Source: Palaemon carinicauda (lineage: Eukaryota; Arthropoda; Malacostraca; Decapoda; Palaemonidae). From it: a DNA stretch of 64,000 nt. The translations under genes and the position numbers were made by a program. Position 1 is the first letter of the stretch. Every line of letters begins with the position of its first letter. Of this stretch, positions 31,930 through 55,789 are shown piece after piece. The notes under the pieces were generated by a model that searched no databases, was not told the DNA's origin, and worked only from the letters and a program-made list of their open reading frames with translations. The stretch lies in assembly GCF_036898095.1 (NCBI RefSeq), contig NC_090765.1:36855309-36919308 (forward strand), written 5' to 3'.

Positions 31930-32240
31930 GAAGAATGTCGATGTTTGTGCAAGTGTTGGAAAATATGATATTGTTGAATGGATAGAATAAATTATTATGA
32001 AATGTTTTGGACATATGGAAAGAAGGTGTAGGCGATTATTGGTTGTTCAAAATTGAGTATTTTTTAGAAGTTCTATGGAAGAAGAACTAGGAGAGGTGAG
32101 ATAGATCCCTTGAAATAGCAGTTGTAAAGGGATGGTCTTGTGTTTATAAGGACTTTTGATGCCTGTGGTGTCCAAGATGCGAGGTGGGTGGGTCAGGGCT
32201 CGTTGTGGATTTGGCAGGCTACCGGAGAGCCGTGTTTGTA
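31930..32240 (+). pseudogene. Probable LINE tail fragment
   Basis: Contains CFGHMERR, like the FGHMER motif near the C-terminus of many non-LTR reverse transcriptases, followed at the expected distance by a degraded W..L....LPE-like stretch. Frames are broken and the similarity is short, so this is tentative. Confidence 0.4.
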
Positions 32241-32700
32241 TGCATATTAAGCATTTTGTGTTTTGACGTTAGATAATTTTCCCTGAAACTATCCGCTATC
32301 CATGGAAAGCGCTTAATGTAGAAGTAACTTGATTTCCAACCAAGAAGAGAAGGCGCGTAGGAATGGATTGGTGTTTTTTACATGAACCATAGAATTTTAA
32401 TTCCTCGTATATTTTACATGATATTCTTGTACATGGGCTTATAAGATCTAAAAATTAGGTTGTCTTCATTTATTGTTATTAGTTATTATTTGTAGATATA
32501 AGAATTTATGTTTATAAGATGTTAGAAACATATTTCGGAAACGAACTAACCATAATGCAGTGATCATATAGATATCATATTCAAATGATTATTTATTTGG
32601 GTCCATGATAGTACAACCACCCTTGAAAATTGTATTATTTATGTAGTGATTAAACTTGAAGTTTGTTTCGACTTCTGATGAGAATTACAGTATATAGGTA
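32241..32700. other. Gene-free sequence
   Basis: Nothing recognised. Confidence 0.4.
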
Positions 32701-32704
32701 GTAG

Positions 32705-33395
32705 ATTAGCCAAGGCACCAGCCACCCGCTACCCGTTGAGATACTACCGCCTGAGAGTTATTGGGTCCTCTGACTGGCCAGATAGTGGTACATTGGATCC
32801 CTCTCTATGGTTACGGCTCATTTCATCGTTGCCGACACATACACATAATAGTCTGGCCTATTCTTTACACATTCTCCTCTTTCCTCATACACTTGACAGC
32901 ACTGAAACTAGCAAACCATTCTTTCAAGAGGTTAACTACTTCACTGTAATTTTTCATTGGCTACTTTCCTCTTGGCAAGAGTAGAAGAGACTCTATAGCT
33001 TTGATAAACAGCTCTTCTAGGTAGACACTCCAAAATCAAACCATTGTTCTTTAGCCTTGAGTAGTGCCATAGCCTCTGTACCATGGTCTTCCAATGTCTT
33101 CGGTTATAGATCTCGTGCTCTAGGGTACACTCAGGCACACTATTCTGTCTTGTTTCTCTTCGTTTCGTTATTTTGAAGTTTTTATCCTCTTGTTATTTTC
33201 AAGTTTTATAGTTTATATATGAAAGATTTATCATAATGTTATTATTGTTCTTAAACTTCTCTTGTAGTTTTTCTTTATTTCCTTTCCACAGTAGGATATT
33301 TACCTTTTTGGAGCCCTCGGACTAATAGCATCCTACTTTTCCAACTAGGGTTGTAACTTAGCAAGTAATAATATTACTTCTTTGATAACTTTGCA
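32705..33395 (+). mobile_element. Decapod-type interspersed repeat with a LINE-like 3' tail
   Basis: Noncoding repeat of about 690 bp. Its blocks (CACCAGCCACCCGCTACCCG, ACTGGCCAGATAGTGGTACA, TAGCCTCTGTACCATGGTCT) are ones I recognise as recurrent in shrimp sequence. The last ~120 bp (ATAGCATCCTACTTTTCCAA, then GTTGTAACTTAGCAAGTAAT) match the 3' end of the non-LTR remnant at 49550-50195. It ends in an AATAATATTA-type tail. Confidence 0.6.
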
Positions 33396-33991
33396 TCATG
33401 CCTGTTATAGTCTCGGCTGTTTTTTTTTTTTCAGGCAGGATAGATTTTGAGATAAATTTGGAATAACTATTTTATGATTAGGGGAGTGAATTGAGTATTT
33501 TATCATGAAAATCATGTAGATCAGTTGATAAATTATTTGATAGGTATACCTCTTCATAGACGATTTGACCTTCAGAATGTTTATCACATAACAATCCCAT
33601 CTCACTAAATGTTAGTTTTCAACTCCCTCCAGATGTCCTCAAGTTTCCTTACCCCTCGTGGGAACTGTTCCAAGGTCACCAGGGAACCCGCAAAGTTTCA
33701 AAACTGAATTAATTTAAAAGCAGTTTTGCAGACTTGCGTTACTTCAGGATTATATGCATCTTCATCTTGCATTAAATATACCACCAAGTTCGTTCTCCAG
33801 AGACTGACTGCCAGCGAGAAGTTGGAGACACGCTAACCATGTTTAATTCAGATTATTCTAATTTTTTTTTTTACCTGCATAAAGAGTTTTTCTTTTCACT
33901 ACTGTATTTTGTTTCCCATTCTCATAATGATATTTCTCTAGGTAGATTGGACACAATGATCTGTTGACTTTGTTTCAGACGAAAAGTTATA
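33396..33991. other. Gene-free sequence
   Basis: AT-rich sequence with no gene or repeat recognised. Confidence 0.4.
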
Positions 33992-35791
<1,800 letters not shown>

Positions 35792-35929
35792 ATATGAATA
35801 AACTAAGATTAATCCATTACCCCTGATTATAAAAAGACCTCATCGTTGAATACCATGTTCATACTTTTATATCTTAAATCGTGGATGAACAGTGAACGGC
35901 GTGTTGTATTTTGAATGAAGCACAGATTC

Positions 35930-36240
35930 ATATATTTTTCTCTGATGATTGTGGGATTACTTTGACTTCTGAGTGTGACAGTAACTTCTTTATTTATGGA
36001 TGTTACATTGACACATGCATTGTTTTTTCTTACTACTAAATGCGGCAGCATTTTAACTTTTACTTCTCAATAGTGCAGTAACCTGTGTGTTTTTTTTTAT
36101 CCCCTAAATATGGCACTGACCAATATGTTGTTTAGCTTTCCATTGATGAATGTGACAGAATTTTATTCCCTAAATGAAGCAGTAATTTAAAGAGATGTTT
36201 TTTTATTGTTTAAGACTTTAGGACCAAAACGACCAATATA

Positions 36241-36291
<51 letters not shown>

Positions 36292-36294
36292 GTA

Positions 36295-36350
<56 letters not shown>

Positions 36351-36351
36351 G

Positions 36352-36445
<94 letters not shown>

Positions 36446-37140
36446 TGAAAAATGCGGCAGTACTTTTATAACTATGGGTGTGGCAGAGATATATGTTTTC
36501 TTACTTCCTAATATGGTTGTGACCAAAGTTTTTATTTTCATTTCTCACTACTACGTTAGGACCGATGTATTTTTTCACTGCTGAACAATATTTATTTCCC
36601 ACTGCCAAGTATGGCAGTGACCGATGGTTTGTTCTTTCAAATTGCTGATTGGAATAGTGACAGTGATCAAATGAGGTCTTAACAAATGTGTTTATTTCTC
36701 TATGTTATTATGGCTGTAAGTGTGTATACTTTTCACCGTCGAGAGTGGTTTTTTTTTTTTCCGACCCTTTGAATGTAGCATTGACTAGTGTGTTGTTTAT
36801 TTCGTCACTGCTGAATGTGACAGTGAAGATGTGTTGTTCTTCCTCATTATTGAATGTGGCAGCTACTGATGTGTTGATGAATGGGGCAACTACTGATGGT
36901 TAGATGAATGGGGCAACTATTGATGTGTTGAATGTGGCATGTACTGTTTTTTTTTTTCTCTTTTCTTTGGTAGATGAAAATGGCAGTGACATGTATGTCA
37001 ATCATTTCTGTACTTCTGAACTAAAAGAGCCCATGTGCTAAAGTTAGTCATACTGGCCAGCGTAGCAGTAATGTAATTTCTATAAAGTAAATTAACAAGA
37101 AAGGTATGAATATAACAGTGACCGATGTAATTTTTTATTT
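35930..37140. repeat. Degenerate minisatellite, ~40-bp unit
   Basis: Loose copies of CTGCTGAATGTGGCAGTGAC followed by CGATGTGTTGTTTATTTCTC, best seen at 36580-36920, and more diverged copies on both sides of the TA array at 36237-36443. No gene. Confidence 0.6.
36237..36443. repeat. (TA)n microsatellite with TG interruptions
   Basis: TA tract with a few TATGTA variants, inserted within the 40-bp minisatellite region. Confidence 0.95.
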
Positions 37141-37216
37141 GGAGCTACCTTTCCCGAGACGAAAAGAAAATGACTCCAACGTTTGGTGACTTAAGAAGTA
37201 ACAGTGGTTTAAGGTA

Positions 37217-37256
37217 CACACACACACACACACACACGCGCGCGCGCGTGCGCCAC
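37217..37256. repeat. (CA)n-(CG)n microsatellite
   Basis: CA tract passing into a CGCGCGCGCG tract, an alternating purine-pyrimidine stretch with Z-DNA potential. Confidence 0.9.
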
Positions 37257-37365
37257 ACATATTTTGGTAATAATGTATGTATTTATATGCAATATACATA
37301 CGTATATAAATATGATATACTTACTGGATATCACAACCCCCTGTACGGGGAAAAGGTTTGATGAT

Positions 37366-44921
<7,556 letters not shown>

Positions 44922-44991
<70 letters not shown>
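44922..44991. repeat. (GA)n microsatellite
   Basis: About 70 bp of GA. Confidence 0.97.
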
Positions 44992-44992
<1 letters not shown>

Positions 44993-45113
44993 AGCGGAGT
45001 TGAGTGAAAGCGGATAAAAGGAACGAAGAAATTAGAGATTGGGATTTTCAGGCTGGGTGAGGTTACAAGGAGGAAGGAGTCAGTGGAATTTTGAGATAAG
45101 TTAAACGACTTTA

Positions 45114-45355
<242 letters not shown>

Positions 45356-46250
45356 TGTATATGGCGTTTTAATAATGTTTCTTGTTTTAATTTCACTCTG
45401 AACACTGAAGTTTTGATAACTAGGACTCAATTTTTTTTTTAAATCTTTGTTTCATAATAATTGTATTTCATTCCTGTTTTGTTTGGTCTTGAAATTCTTA
45501 AAGATATTTATTTCTATAAATACTCCTGTAAGCATAGTATATATTTTTCAATTATCTGTAGTATAAGTCGTTTGTTTTCATCATTATCAACACGTTTGTT
45601 TAAACGTCTGTGAATTTCAGGGTTAATTTCATAATCATGGTACTAGATTTTATAAAAAACTGTCCGAGATACTTTTATTTCAAGACAGTTTTCTTGATTT
45701 TCCTTCATATACTACATTCTCCCTATCTGTATTTACGTACACACTTTTCTCTGATGTTTGTCTATTTAGCATATTTTTTGCCCTTTTCCTTAGTGAGTTG
45801 TTTTGTTTGCCCTCCCTTCATCCACAGATGCTAACAAAGACTTCATTTGTAAGGTTCATCTTCTCTACCAGTATTACCTTCGTCTTCAACTATAATCCAT
45901 TATTTCCCCTCTACGTAAGAGAAACGAAATCTTTTAAAAAGTGGACATCCTGATTAAAAATCGTTTTCGATAATCATTTAAGAATTATACATCCTTGTAT
46001 CATTTTTCAAGAATCCCACGATGCTGATTTGATCTTCATTATGAACCTATACTCTTGGAATCCTCTCAAGGGACACTCGTCTGTTGAAGGACGTGGTCGT
46101 CTTCACAACTTCAAGGTTACCAAGTCAGAGATACTCTTAAAGTTCGAGATTCGTAGACGTCTCCTCTCATGATGAAATTATGTAATAATATGATTTATGT
46201 ATAAGTATTGATTTTACTTATTCGTCAAGAACAAAAAGTTCAAGTTCTAT
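45356..46250. other. Gene-free sequence
   Basis: Nothing recognised apart from chance ORFs. Confidence 0.4.
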
Positions 46251-46251
46251 A

Positions 46252-46581
46252 GTGGTTGTGGTGGCCGGGTGGTAGCGTCCATGCCTGGTGATTGCCTGAC
46301 TGGGGTTCGAATCCCGTTCAAACTCGTTGGTTCCCTTGGTCGCTGCAACCTCACAATCTTTGTGAGCTAATGAGGGTGGGTTTGGGGGAGCCTATAAGTC
46401 TATCTGCTGATTCATCAGCAGTCATTGCCTGGCCCTCCTTGGTCCTAGCTTGGGTGGAGATGGACCTTGGGTGCTGATCATAGTATATATGGTCAGTCTC
46501 TAGGGCACGGTCCTGCTTGATAGGGCAATGTCACTGTCCCTTGCCTCTGCCATTCATTAGTGACCTTTAAACCTTTAAACA
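46252..46581 (+). mobile_element. tRNA-derived SINE
   Basis: The head resembles a tRNA gene: an A-box-like GTGGTAGCGTC at about 46269-46279 and a perfect B box GGTTCGAATCC at 46304-46314, spaced as in tRNA genes for RNA polymerase III transcription. A non-tRNA body follows (TGGCCCTCCTTGGTCCTAGC, then TAGGGCAATGTCACTGTCCC), ending near ACCTTTAAACCTTTAAAC. It cannot be a functional tRNA because the rest of the cloverleaf is not complete. The short ORF inside is not a gene. Confidence 0.75.
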
Positions 46582-48301
46582 GGTATTTTCTTTTATGAAA
46601 TACAGATTCTTATTAAAATATGCCTTAACTTTTTTAATAGCTTTCTTGTTTTACCATTAATAATTAATATTCTATTTTTAAGTAGAATCATATACCTGGT
46701 ACACTACTTGTCGTTTTTTACCTGCTTTGTCATTAAGAAGCCAAAGGAATTTTCCCCCATTCATCTATTCATTAATGTTATCTGATCCACAATCTTCTAA
46801 GAATTGTGGAAACGTGAAGTTAAAGATTCGCGTATCTCTCCAAATAGAATTGATGAAAACAAAATATAATTATTTGTATGGATTAAAAGTGAAGAAATTC
46901 ACGTAAAATTTTGTATTTGGATTTTTCATATTCGATAAATTCTTAATCTTTTCTTGCAGCATTCTGAGTGACGAGGAAAGAAAGGATTTAATATATATAT
47001 TTACTGAATTGTTGTTGATCTTTTGGATGGATACACATATACTTAACAATTATTTCCGAGATTTTTCATAAAGAAATCTCATTAGGTACATGTATTCTGT
47101 AAGCAGACATGAAAGATGAAAGAATTTTTTTTCCGTTGTCCAAGTCTAATTATCACTTGCATGAATTCTGAATAGTCATTAGAATATAATATCCATTTTT
47201 TTTTATATTAGGAAAATATTCCAACGTTTCTTGACTAGTAATTGGCATTTACTTTAGATTACTGTAGTCTTCCTTTAGTAACTTTAATTTTTTTACATTA
47301 TACTTTAAGAAGTAAAATCAACTATAACAACTCATTTGAGTTAGTATTGATATGTTCACTTCGAAAATTGTTTGCATTGTGTGGTGTAATTCATGTCCTT
47401 TGTAAAATGTATCGACGAGTGATTTATAATAATTAATCTTCGTTGGTCGCCTGGACTGACCCCAAGGTCATTCTCTCTGTAACAGGACCAGTCAGTCCGT
47501 TATTTCGAGATTTTGTTTTGCATGATAGGGTAGAAAACACATTTGTCTTTTGTCGTCTAGTTTGAAAATGTTAATATGGGAATTAAAAAAACAAAATAAA
47601 ACTGTCATATGAGTAGCACAGACACAATAGGCTTAATCAGATAACGCACTGTATGGCGGTAAAAGTAAAAGGAACAAAAGTTCGAAACAATAGAAAAAGC
47701 GGAGGAGAATCACGGGAATTAGAAGGATAAGAGAGATTCCACGGTGTGAGTAGGGTTGGATTTTCGTATTTATTATGCACTAAATCGTGTTGTTGGTGGA
47801 GGTGGATCCTATTTGTCTGTTAATCCGTTTAGGCAGAGGATAGATTTTTCAGGTCATGGCAGATGTATGTTTATTCCTTTCAGTTTTGCACTGTGAATAT
47901 TTTCGAGGGGGAAAATCTATGCCTACGGGGCATCAAAATCTTTCTTTTCAAAATGACGAATAATGATTGTGTTAACCCTGACGAGCCTTGTATGATTGTG
48001 TGTATGTTTATTTCAAATATGAATGTTTATATGAATTTATTAATAAGTTAATACTTCAATACACAGGGGGTTCATCTTTTAATCTTCCAGCAAAGGATAT
48101 ATGTGTCAGTGACTATTGTATAGTTTTTTGGTAAGGTTGGCCTCAGAAGTTTCAGTATATATCACAGCAAGCTGAGAGACTTCTGGAAGCTCAATATAGT
48201 AGGTAAATATTCTTGTTTAACTAAAGATAGGTTACAAAAGGACCTGATAATGTTGGATAATTAGGTATATTCTATGGATAATGTGCAGTAATACTATAAG
48301 A
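46582..48301. other. Gene-free sequence
   Basis: AT-rich, no gene or repeat recognised. Confidence 0.4.
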
Positions 48302-48391
48302 TAATAAACGCCTTAGGCTTATGGTTATGGGAGTAGATTGTTAATGGGGCGCCAAATTGTGGAGTTGCCATATGCCTTAACCGTGCCCGTG

Positions 48392-48483
<92 letters not shown>

Positions 48484-48592
48484 CCTATAGGCTATATATA
48501 TACACGGGCACGGTTAAGGCATATGGCAACTCCACAATTTGGCGCCCCATTAACAATCTACTCCCATAACCATAAGCCTAAGGCGTTTATTA
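48302..48592. repeat. Perfect palindrome, two 100-bp arms around a (TA)n loop
   Basis: 48302-48401 and 48493-48592 are exact reverse complements. The arms include GGGGCGCCAAATTGTGGAGT and CCTTAACCGTGCCCGTG. The 91-bp centre is mostly TA with AGGCCTATAGGC. A hairpin transposon remnant, an inverted duplication, or an assembly foldback are all possible. Confidence 0.9.
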
Positions 48593-49549
48593 AGATTACA
48601 ATTTACGTACTTCTAATTTTCTCTCCACTTTCACATAATACAAAATCCGTTCATATAAAACCATTAGGCATCCCAGCATACTTAAAATTGTCCATGTGAA
48701 TAACAAGGCAATGAGAGAAAATGTTTCTCTGCTGTGTTGCAAGACACATGATAGCCATGGGGCGGGGTAGTCTCTCGCATTCATGATTACCTGTCTAAGG
48801 GTAAATCTAGGGTGCACAGGAATTGTATGTTGTTGCAAGCCAGAATCTTATGATAGCGAGTAAACAAACAGCAACTTGGTCCGATATATTACATAGTTAA
48901 TCTCTTGTACATCTCTTCTATAAATACCTCTATGGAAGTTCCAAGTTTCATGGATGTTTAAAGTATTATTAAAGAAATATCTCTTTAAATTTGATTTAAT
49001 GTAAAATTCGAGAAAGGCACATTCTTTTATTTGCTATTCTTTATATTCTTTGGTTGCCTAATCTCTTAAACAGACTATTAAATTTAGTGTCTGGTGTAAA
49101 TGAATGTGGATGAAGTTTAACCCTTAACAAAAAGTGTGATTAATAATTGGTATTTTTTTTCTCTTTTTTTATCATATAAAAGTTGTGTAGTACTGTGGGT
49201 ATTTTTATTATAAATTTACTTTTCAGAAATATTACAGCTCATGTCTTCTTTAATTGCACAAAGAAAATCAGTATAATAGGACATTTGTTGAAGATTCTTG
49301 GAACCCTGTCTATCTTGAAGAATTGTTGGGTAAAACTTTAGTTCCATTAAATTTCTTATCCAAGACCGTTATTCTAATCATTGGAAATTCAAAGTTCATA
49401 TTAGATGCAATTAGTTTATTTGGTGATTCTTGATTACAAATTTACTTTGAGAAGCACATTCGGTCTGTTTTTTTTCTTCAATTGCACACCAAAAGTAGGC
49501 TTATTGATCTCCTTTAAAGTTTTCTGTGATTAATCCATCCGGAAGAAGT
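48593..49549. other. Gene-free sequence
   Basis: Nothing recognised. Confidence 0.4.
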
Positions 49550-50195
49550 ATTTTAATTCTTTCATTCTACCTTGTTTCGAGTATTGTTCTCCTGTTTGGT
49601 CTTCAGCTGCTGACTTATCTCAATTAGTTGGACAAAATCTTGCGGTTTATTCATTCTTTTATTCCTGATTTTGATATTAATATTTGGTACCGTCGTTCAG
49701 TTATTTCTTTGTTGCATAAGATTTTTCATAATTCTGATCTTCTTTGCATTCAGATCTTCCCAGAATGTACCATCCTCTACGTAATAATAGGTATGCAGTT
49801 AATATAAACAGTCATAGCTTCTTCATCGTAAAGCTCAACACTACACAGTATTCTATAAGTTATATTCCAGCTGTGACCAGATTGTGGAGTGATCATCCTA
49901 ATCTGGCAGTAGAATCGGTGGAACTTTAGAAGTTCAAAATTTCAGCGAATGTTTTTATGTTGAACAGGCTGACATAAGTTTCTCTTCGTAGTTTTTATGT
50001 AGTTGATCTATTTTAACATTTTTAATGATTTTAAGATACTTTATAATCTTTATTCATTACTTCTCATGTGGTTTATAAATTTCGTGATTTCTTTCCTCAC
50101 TGGTCTATTTCTCCCTGTTGGAACTCTTAGGTTTATAGCATCCTGCTTTTTCAACAAGTGTTGTAGCTAAGGTAGTAATAATGATGATAATTATA
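49550..50195 (+). pseudogene. Non-LTR retrotransposon, C-terminal remnant and 3' tail
   Basis: Broken frames encode FEYCSPVWSSAADLSQL, then HPLRNNRYAVNINSH, then YIPAVTRLWSDHPNLAVESV and an ANVFML-like end, in the order seen at the C-terminus of decapod non-LTR reverse transcriptases (cluster CFEYCSPVWSSAA... LWNDLP). The 3' untranslated tail (TATAGCATCCTGCTTTTTCA, then GTTGTAGCTAAGGTAGTAAT) matches that of the repeat at 32705-33395. Confidence 0.65.
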
Positions 50196-51163
50196 AGATA
50201 ATTTTATATTTTTTTTCTTTATGAAAAACTTTATTCTTCTATATTTTATTTTCCGTAATGAACTTCTTCCAGTATTGGGACTCCTTACTGTATTTGGGTT
50301 TTAGGGTTTTAAACTTGTGATGGATAATGCTGGTGGTAATAATAATTATAATAATTTCGTTTTCACCATTAAACTTTTTGCATAAGAGCGTGACTCCATG
50401 GAAACGTACACTACAATTGTCACTCCTATCAATGTTACTTATACTATAATGCAGAATCGTAAACGAACTACAATTGCTAGAAGCTTCCAAACAAATTTGG
50501 TATTCATAAACGTAATTTCATTGGACTGAGTCATTCGCCTCTATCACACTCCCGCGCTTCTCCCCAATACCTCCTTTGACGCATATTATCCAGTTTATTA
50601 TTTTTGTTCTCTGAAACTTTACACCATTCTATCACTTTCTATTCTTTCCACATGACCAAAATCACTCAGACACTGATCTGTCCTTCCTCCTAAGCTATCT
50701 TTTTTGACACTTGAGACGGATCTCCCCATTTTTCATCCTTTCAATGCTTTTTATAGTATTTACTAATCAAGCGATTATATCGGCAATTTCAACGTTCTGT
50801 TATTCAGCAATGACTCTTCGCATCCGTAAACTCTCTAAGTGTCTTCTCAGTCTTGCACACTCCCTGCTGTCATCCACTCCTTCGGTCCTTATTCATTACG
50901 TTTATTCTGAATTACCTGTGCAAATGAATTGCTTCCAATATTCCACCGTCCAAATCCATAGCCCCATATTCCTGAATTCCATTTTCCCTCATATCCTCAG
51001 CTTTGATTACTACTCGCACTTTCTCCTCTTACAAACTCTTTCGCTTTTGCACAAGGTCACTCAGCCTCAGTCAGTGCTGTATCATATACAAACATCAACT
51101 TAGGGTATTCCAAACTCCATTCACGATTTTTTTTTTCGCTAAAGCTTCTATGATTTCTTGTGT

Positions 51164-51167
<4 letters not shown>
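50196..51167. other. Gene-free sequence
   Basis: Nothing recognised; a 130-codon ORF at 50711-51103 is leucine/serine-rich, typical of pyrimidine-rich chance frames. Confidence 0.4.
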
Positions 51168-51486
<319 letters not shown>

Positions 51487-51785
51487 GCATATATATAATT
51501 GTGATTGCATTCTCTCTATTTCTTTACGAATGCATACATAAATGCATCCTCACAAACCGTCTGAAATAAGGTGTTTAAAATGAGGACCTACAATTTCATC
51601 ACCATTCCTTTGCCAAGAGAACTCGCAGAGAGCATCGGGCAATTGAGCAGCACCTGTATTCATAAAGAACAAAATGAATAAATGAACAATAATGTTCTCT
51701 TTGAGAGAAAGGAAGGAGGGACTTGGGGTGGGCCTGGAGTAGTGGGGTTAGTGGCGAAAATGGCAGTTGGGGCTGAAAGCCGTCG

Positions 51786-51788
<3 letters not shown>

Positions 51789-51843
<55 letters not shown>
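51789..51843. repeat. (CA)n microsatellite
   Basis: About 55 bp of CA. Confidence 0.97.
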
Positions 51844-52365
<522 letters not shown>

Positions 52366-52619
52366 ACAGCCATTTGCCGTAATGCAAGTTCAAGGGAAGT
52401 TAAAAACAAGATATAAATGAGTGAATAAAGGGAACACAATGCGCCGCTCGAACATGTCATCGCGGCCAGTATTCTCCCTTAATAAAGTTTGAGTTATATA
52501 TCTCAATGCATCCCCCCCCCCTCTCCTTCGCCGTAACCCCTCCCTCTCCCCCTCTCATTGAGATGGGCGCTAGGTTTCGGGAGGATGGGGGAGGGAGAAA
52601 GGGGAGTTTACAGGGAGAG

Positions 52620-53170
52620 ACCTAAGTTTATTACCGCCCTTAATTATAGAGTTATACTGCTTTTATAGAGGTTTTATAGAGCCGTCCCGCCTCGCTCTTT
52701 CCGCCGGCCGGCTCTCTGTGACGGCGGAGGAATCGGCCGCACACAAAAGAAGAGTCCGAATTTGCATGTAAAGTTTATATAAGCCATAAACCTCTTGCAT
52801 GTTTCATGAATAGTACAAGCGGAATAGGATCCCGCCGCCTCCCTTCTGATCTATTATATTCAAAACATTGTACATATTTTATGGCCTTACTACGCTCATA
52901 CCCTCGACGAAAAGTTTCCAGAACGGCCCCTGCCCTGCGGGAACTAGGTGTAATAATGACGTGTCCCACCCTGCGGCCAATGGCAACGCGCCTTCTCAAG
53001 GTTTCCTCAGTTATGATTGGTTGATCTTTGAGCGCGGAAACTAAATTTGTATTTATATCACTGTTTAAAGTTGGATTAAGCTTTCTCGACATTATGAGTA
53101 ATACGAGCGAACCCAATGGCCAATCGGATCGCGCATGTGTTGAAATGCAAGCTTACGATTGGCTGGCTGT
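52620..53170. promoter_or_regulatory. GC-richer promoter- or enhancer-like island
   Basis: Motif content unlike the rest of the window. TTTTATAGAG occurs twice at 52661-52679, a perfect octamer ATTTGCAT at 52760-52767, GTTTATATAAGCCATAAAC at about 52773-52791, TTTTATGG at about 52877, and a CG-rich block (TTTCCGCCGGCCGGC) at 52698-52714. CCAAT boxes on both strands cluster between 52977 and 53160 (CCAATGGC, ATTGGTTG, CCAATGGCCAATCGG, ATTGGCTGG). This is typical of a Pol II promoter or developmental enhancer, but no gene can be attached. Confidence 0.45.
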
Positions 53171-54065
53171 AATGGCAGGGTGTTGTTATGGATGACTCCC
53201 ACGTGGTTAAATATAGTTGTTAATCATGCAAGAGTGTTATGCCGCCATTGTAGAAATAAAATATAGTTCACAAGACTCATTCTGCCTCTAGCGTTCCCAC
53301 GAGTTCATCGATCAAATCTGGTATACGGGACAGATCGATCGCGTAAACAACTTCCATCATATTTAATGACTACTTTATATTAACTGTCAAGGGGTGGAAG
53401 CGGCCTAAGGTGTTGGCTCTCAGTTTTCTGTCTACAATGGGAATGGGAGCGAGAAAGAGAAAGCAAAGACATATTGATGAGGTGAACAAATACCTCCAGG
53501 GCAATTTATGGAGAAAAACGGCTGTTGCTGCTTCTAGGTCGGTGTTTCAGGGGGGGGAGGGGGAGGGGGGGTCAAGGTACGTTGAAGACGCAAGTTTGAA
53601 TTGTATGTGTGTTGATAAAAGATTGCAGAGAATACAAATACCTGTGCAGGTTTCTCGGAAGACTTTGAGTGAAGTAATGTGGAAATGAAATATTAGTTTG
53701 GGCTTTCATGTCCTTATTGTTAGCGGGATGCATTGTATTTCATATTTATGTGGGTGCCATTGTGCACTTGGATAGTCAATGCTTTCAATATATTATGTTA
53801 TTCATTGAGGCTGTTAGGCAAATTGTAAAGGAAATAGATTAACATCGATTTATATAAATCTAAAAGTTGATGTGAAGAAATTAGTATTTTTTCTCTCATA
53901 TTGAGTTGTTCATTTATAACCGAATGGGTATCACAATCCTGGCTGAGGTAAATGCTCTTATTAGATAAAATTTTCCCCTTTTGGCATGACTCCCAAGGTA
54001 GAATTAAATCCTTATTATGAAGTATTTGAGGCCTAATGTTTGAAGATTGAGTAATATGTGTAAGT
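53171..54065. other. Sequence downstream of the promoter-like island
   Basis: An ATG near 53438 opens a short basic frame (MGMGARKRKQRHIDEVNKYL) within a 92-codon ORF (53410-53688). I do not recognise it, and a G-rich run (53550-53571) lies inside the same frame. Possibly a first exon, more likely chance. Confidence 0.25.
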
Positions 54066-54067
54066 AA

Positions 54068-55463
<1,396 letters not shown>

Positions 55464-55524
<61 letters not shown>
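55464..55524. repeat. (GA)n microsatellite
   Basis: About 60 bp of GA. Confidence 0.97.
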
Positions 55525-55527
<3 letters not shown>

Positions 55528-55718
55528 TAGTAGTGGTGACGTGCTTTAAGCAAAATGCAGTCTTTACGTGTGGCCTTCCTCCATAGAATTATTAAACACG
55601 AGATGACTTTTTATATACCGAGGCATAGCGTCAAGGGTGACCTTGCGCTTTACCGCACACAATATTGAGGTTTAGGTTTTATATATATATATAAAATGAT
55701 AATACTATTAGGTATACT

Positions 55719-55789
55719 ATTATAAATCAATCAGCAGATATTCAAATAAATCGGGTAACAAAAATACTTTCCTACTTCCAATGCAGGAT
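55719..55789 (+). repeat. Left arm of a perfect 71-bp inverted repeat
   Basis: Exact reverse complement of 57662-57732. Contains AATCAATCAGCAGATATTC and CTACTTCCAATGCAGGAT. It abuts the partial fourth copy of the 54144-type unit. Confidence 0.95.

Noticed and set aside
37217..37256. CRISPR-like or structured array in short repeats of the window
   Set aside because: Only simple-sequence repeats are present; there are no spaced direct repeats, and the genome is eukaryotic.
46261..46335. A true tRNA gene
   Set aside because: A and B boxes are present, but the acceptor and D-arm pairings are not convincing and a long non-tRNA body follows, which fits a SINE.
50711..51103. 130-codon ORF as a gene
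   Set aside because: Leu/Ser/Phe-rich, from pyrimidine-rich DNA; no domain, no splice context, and it runs towards a TA array.
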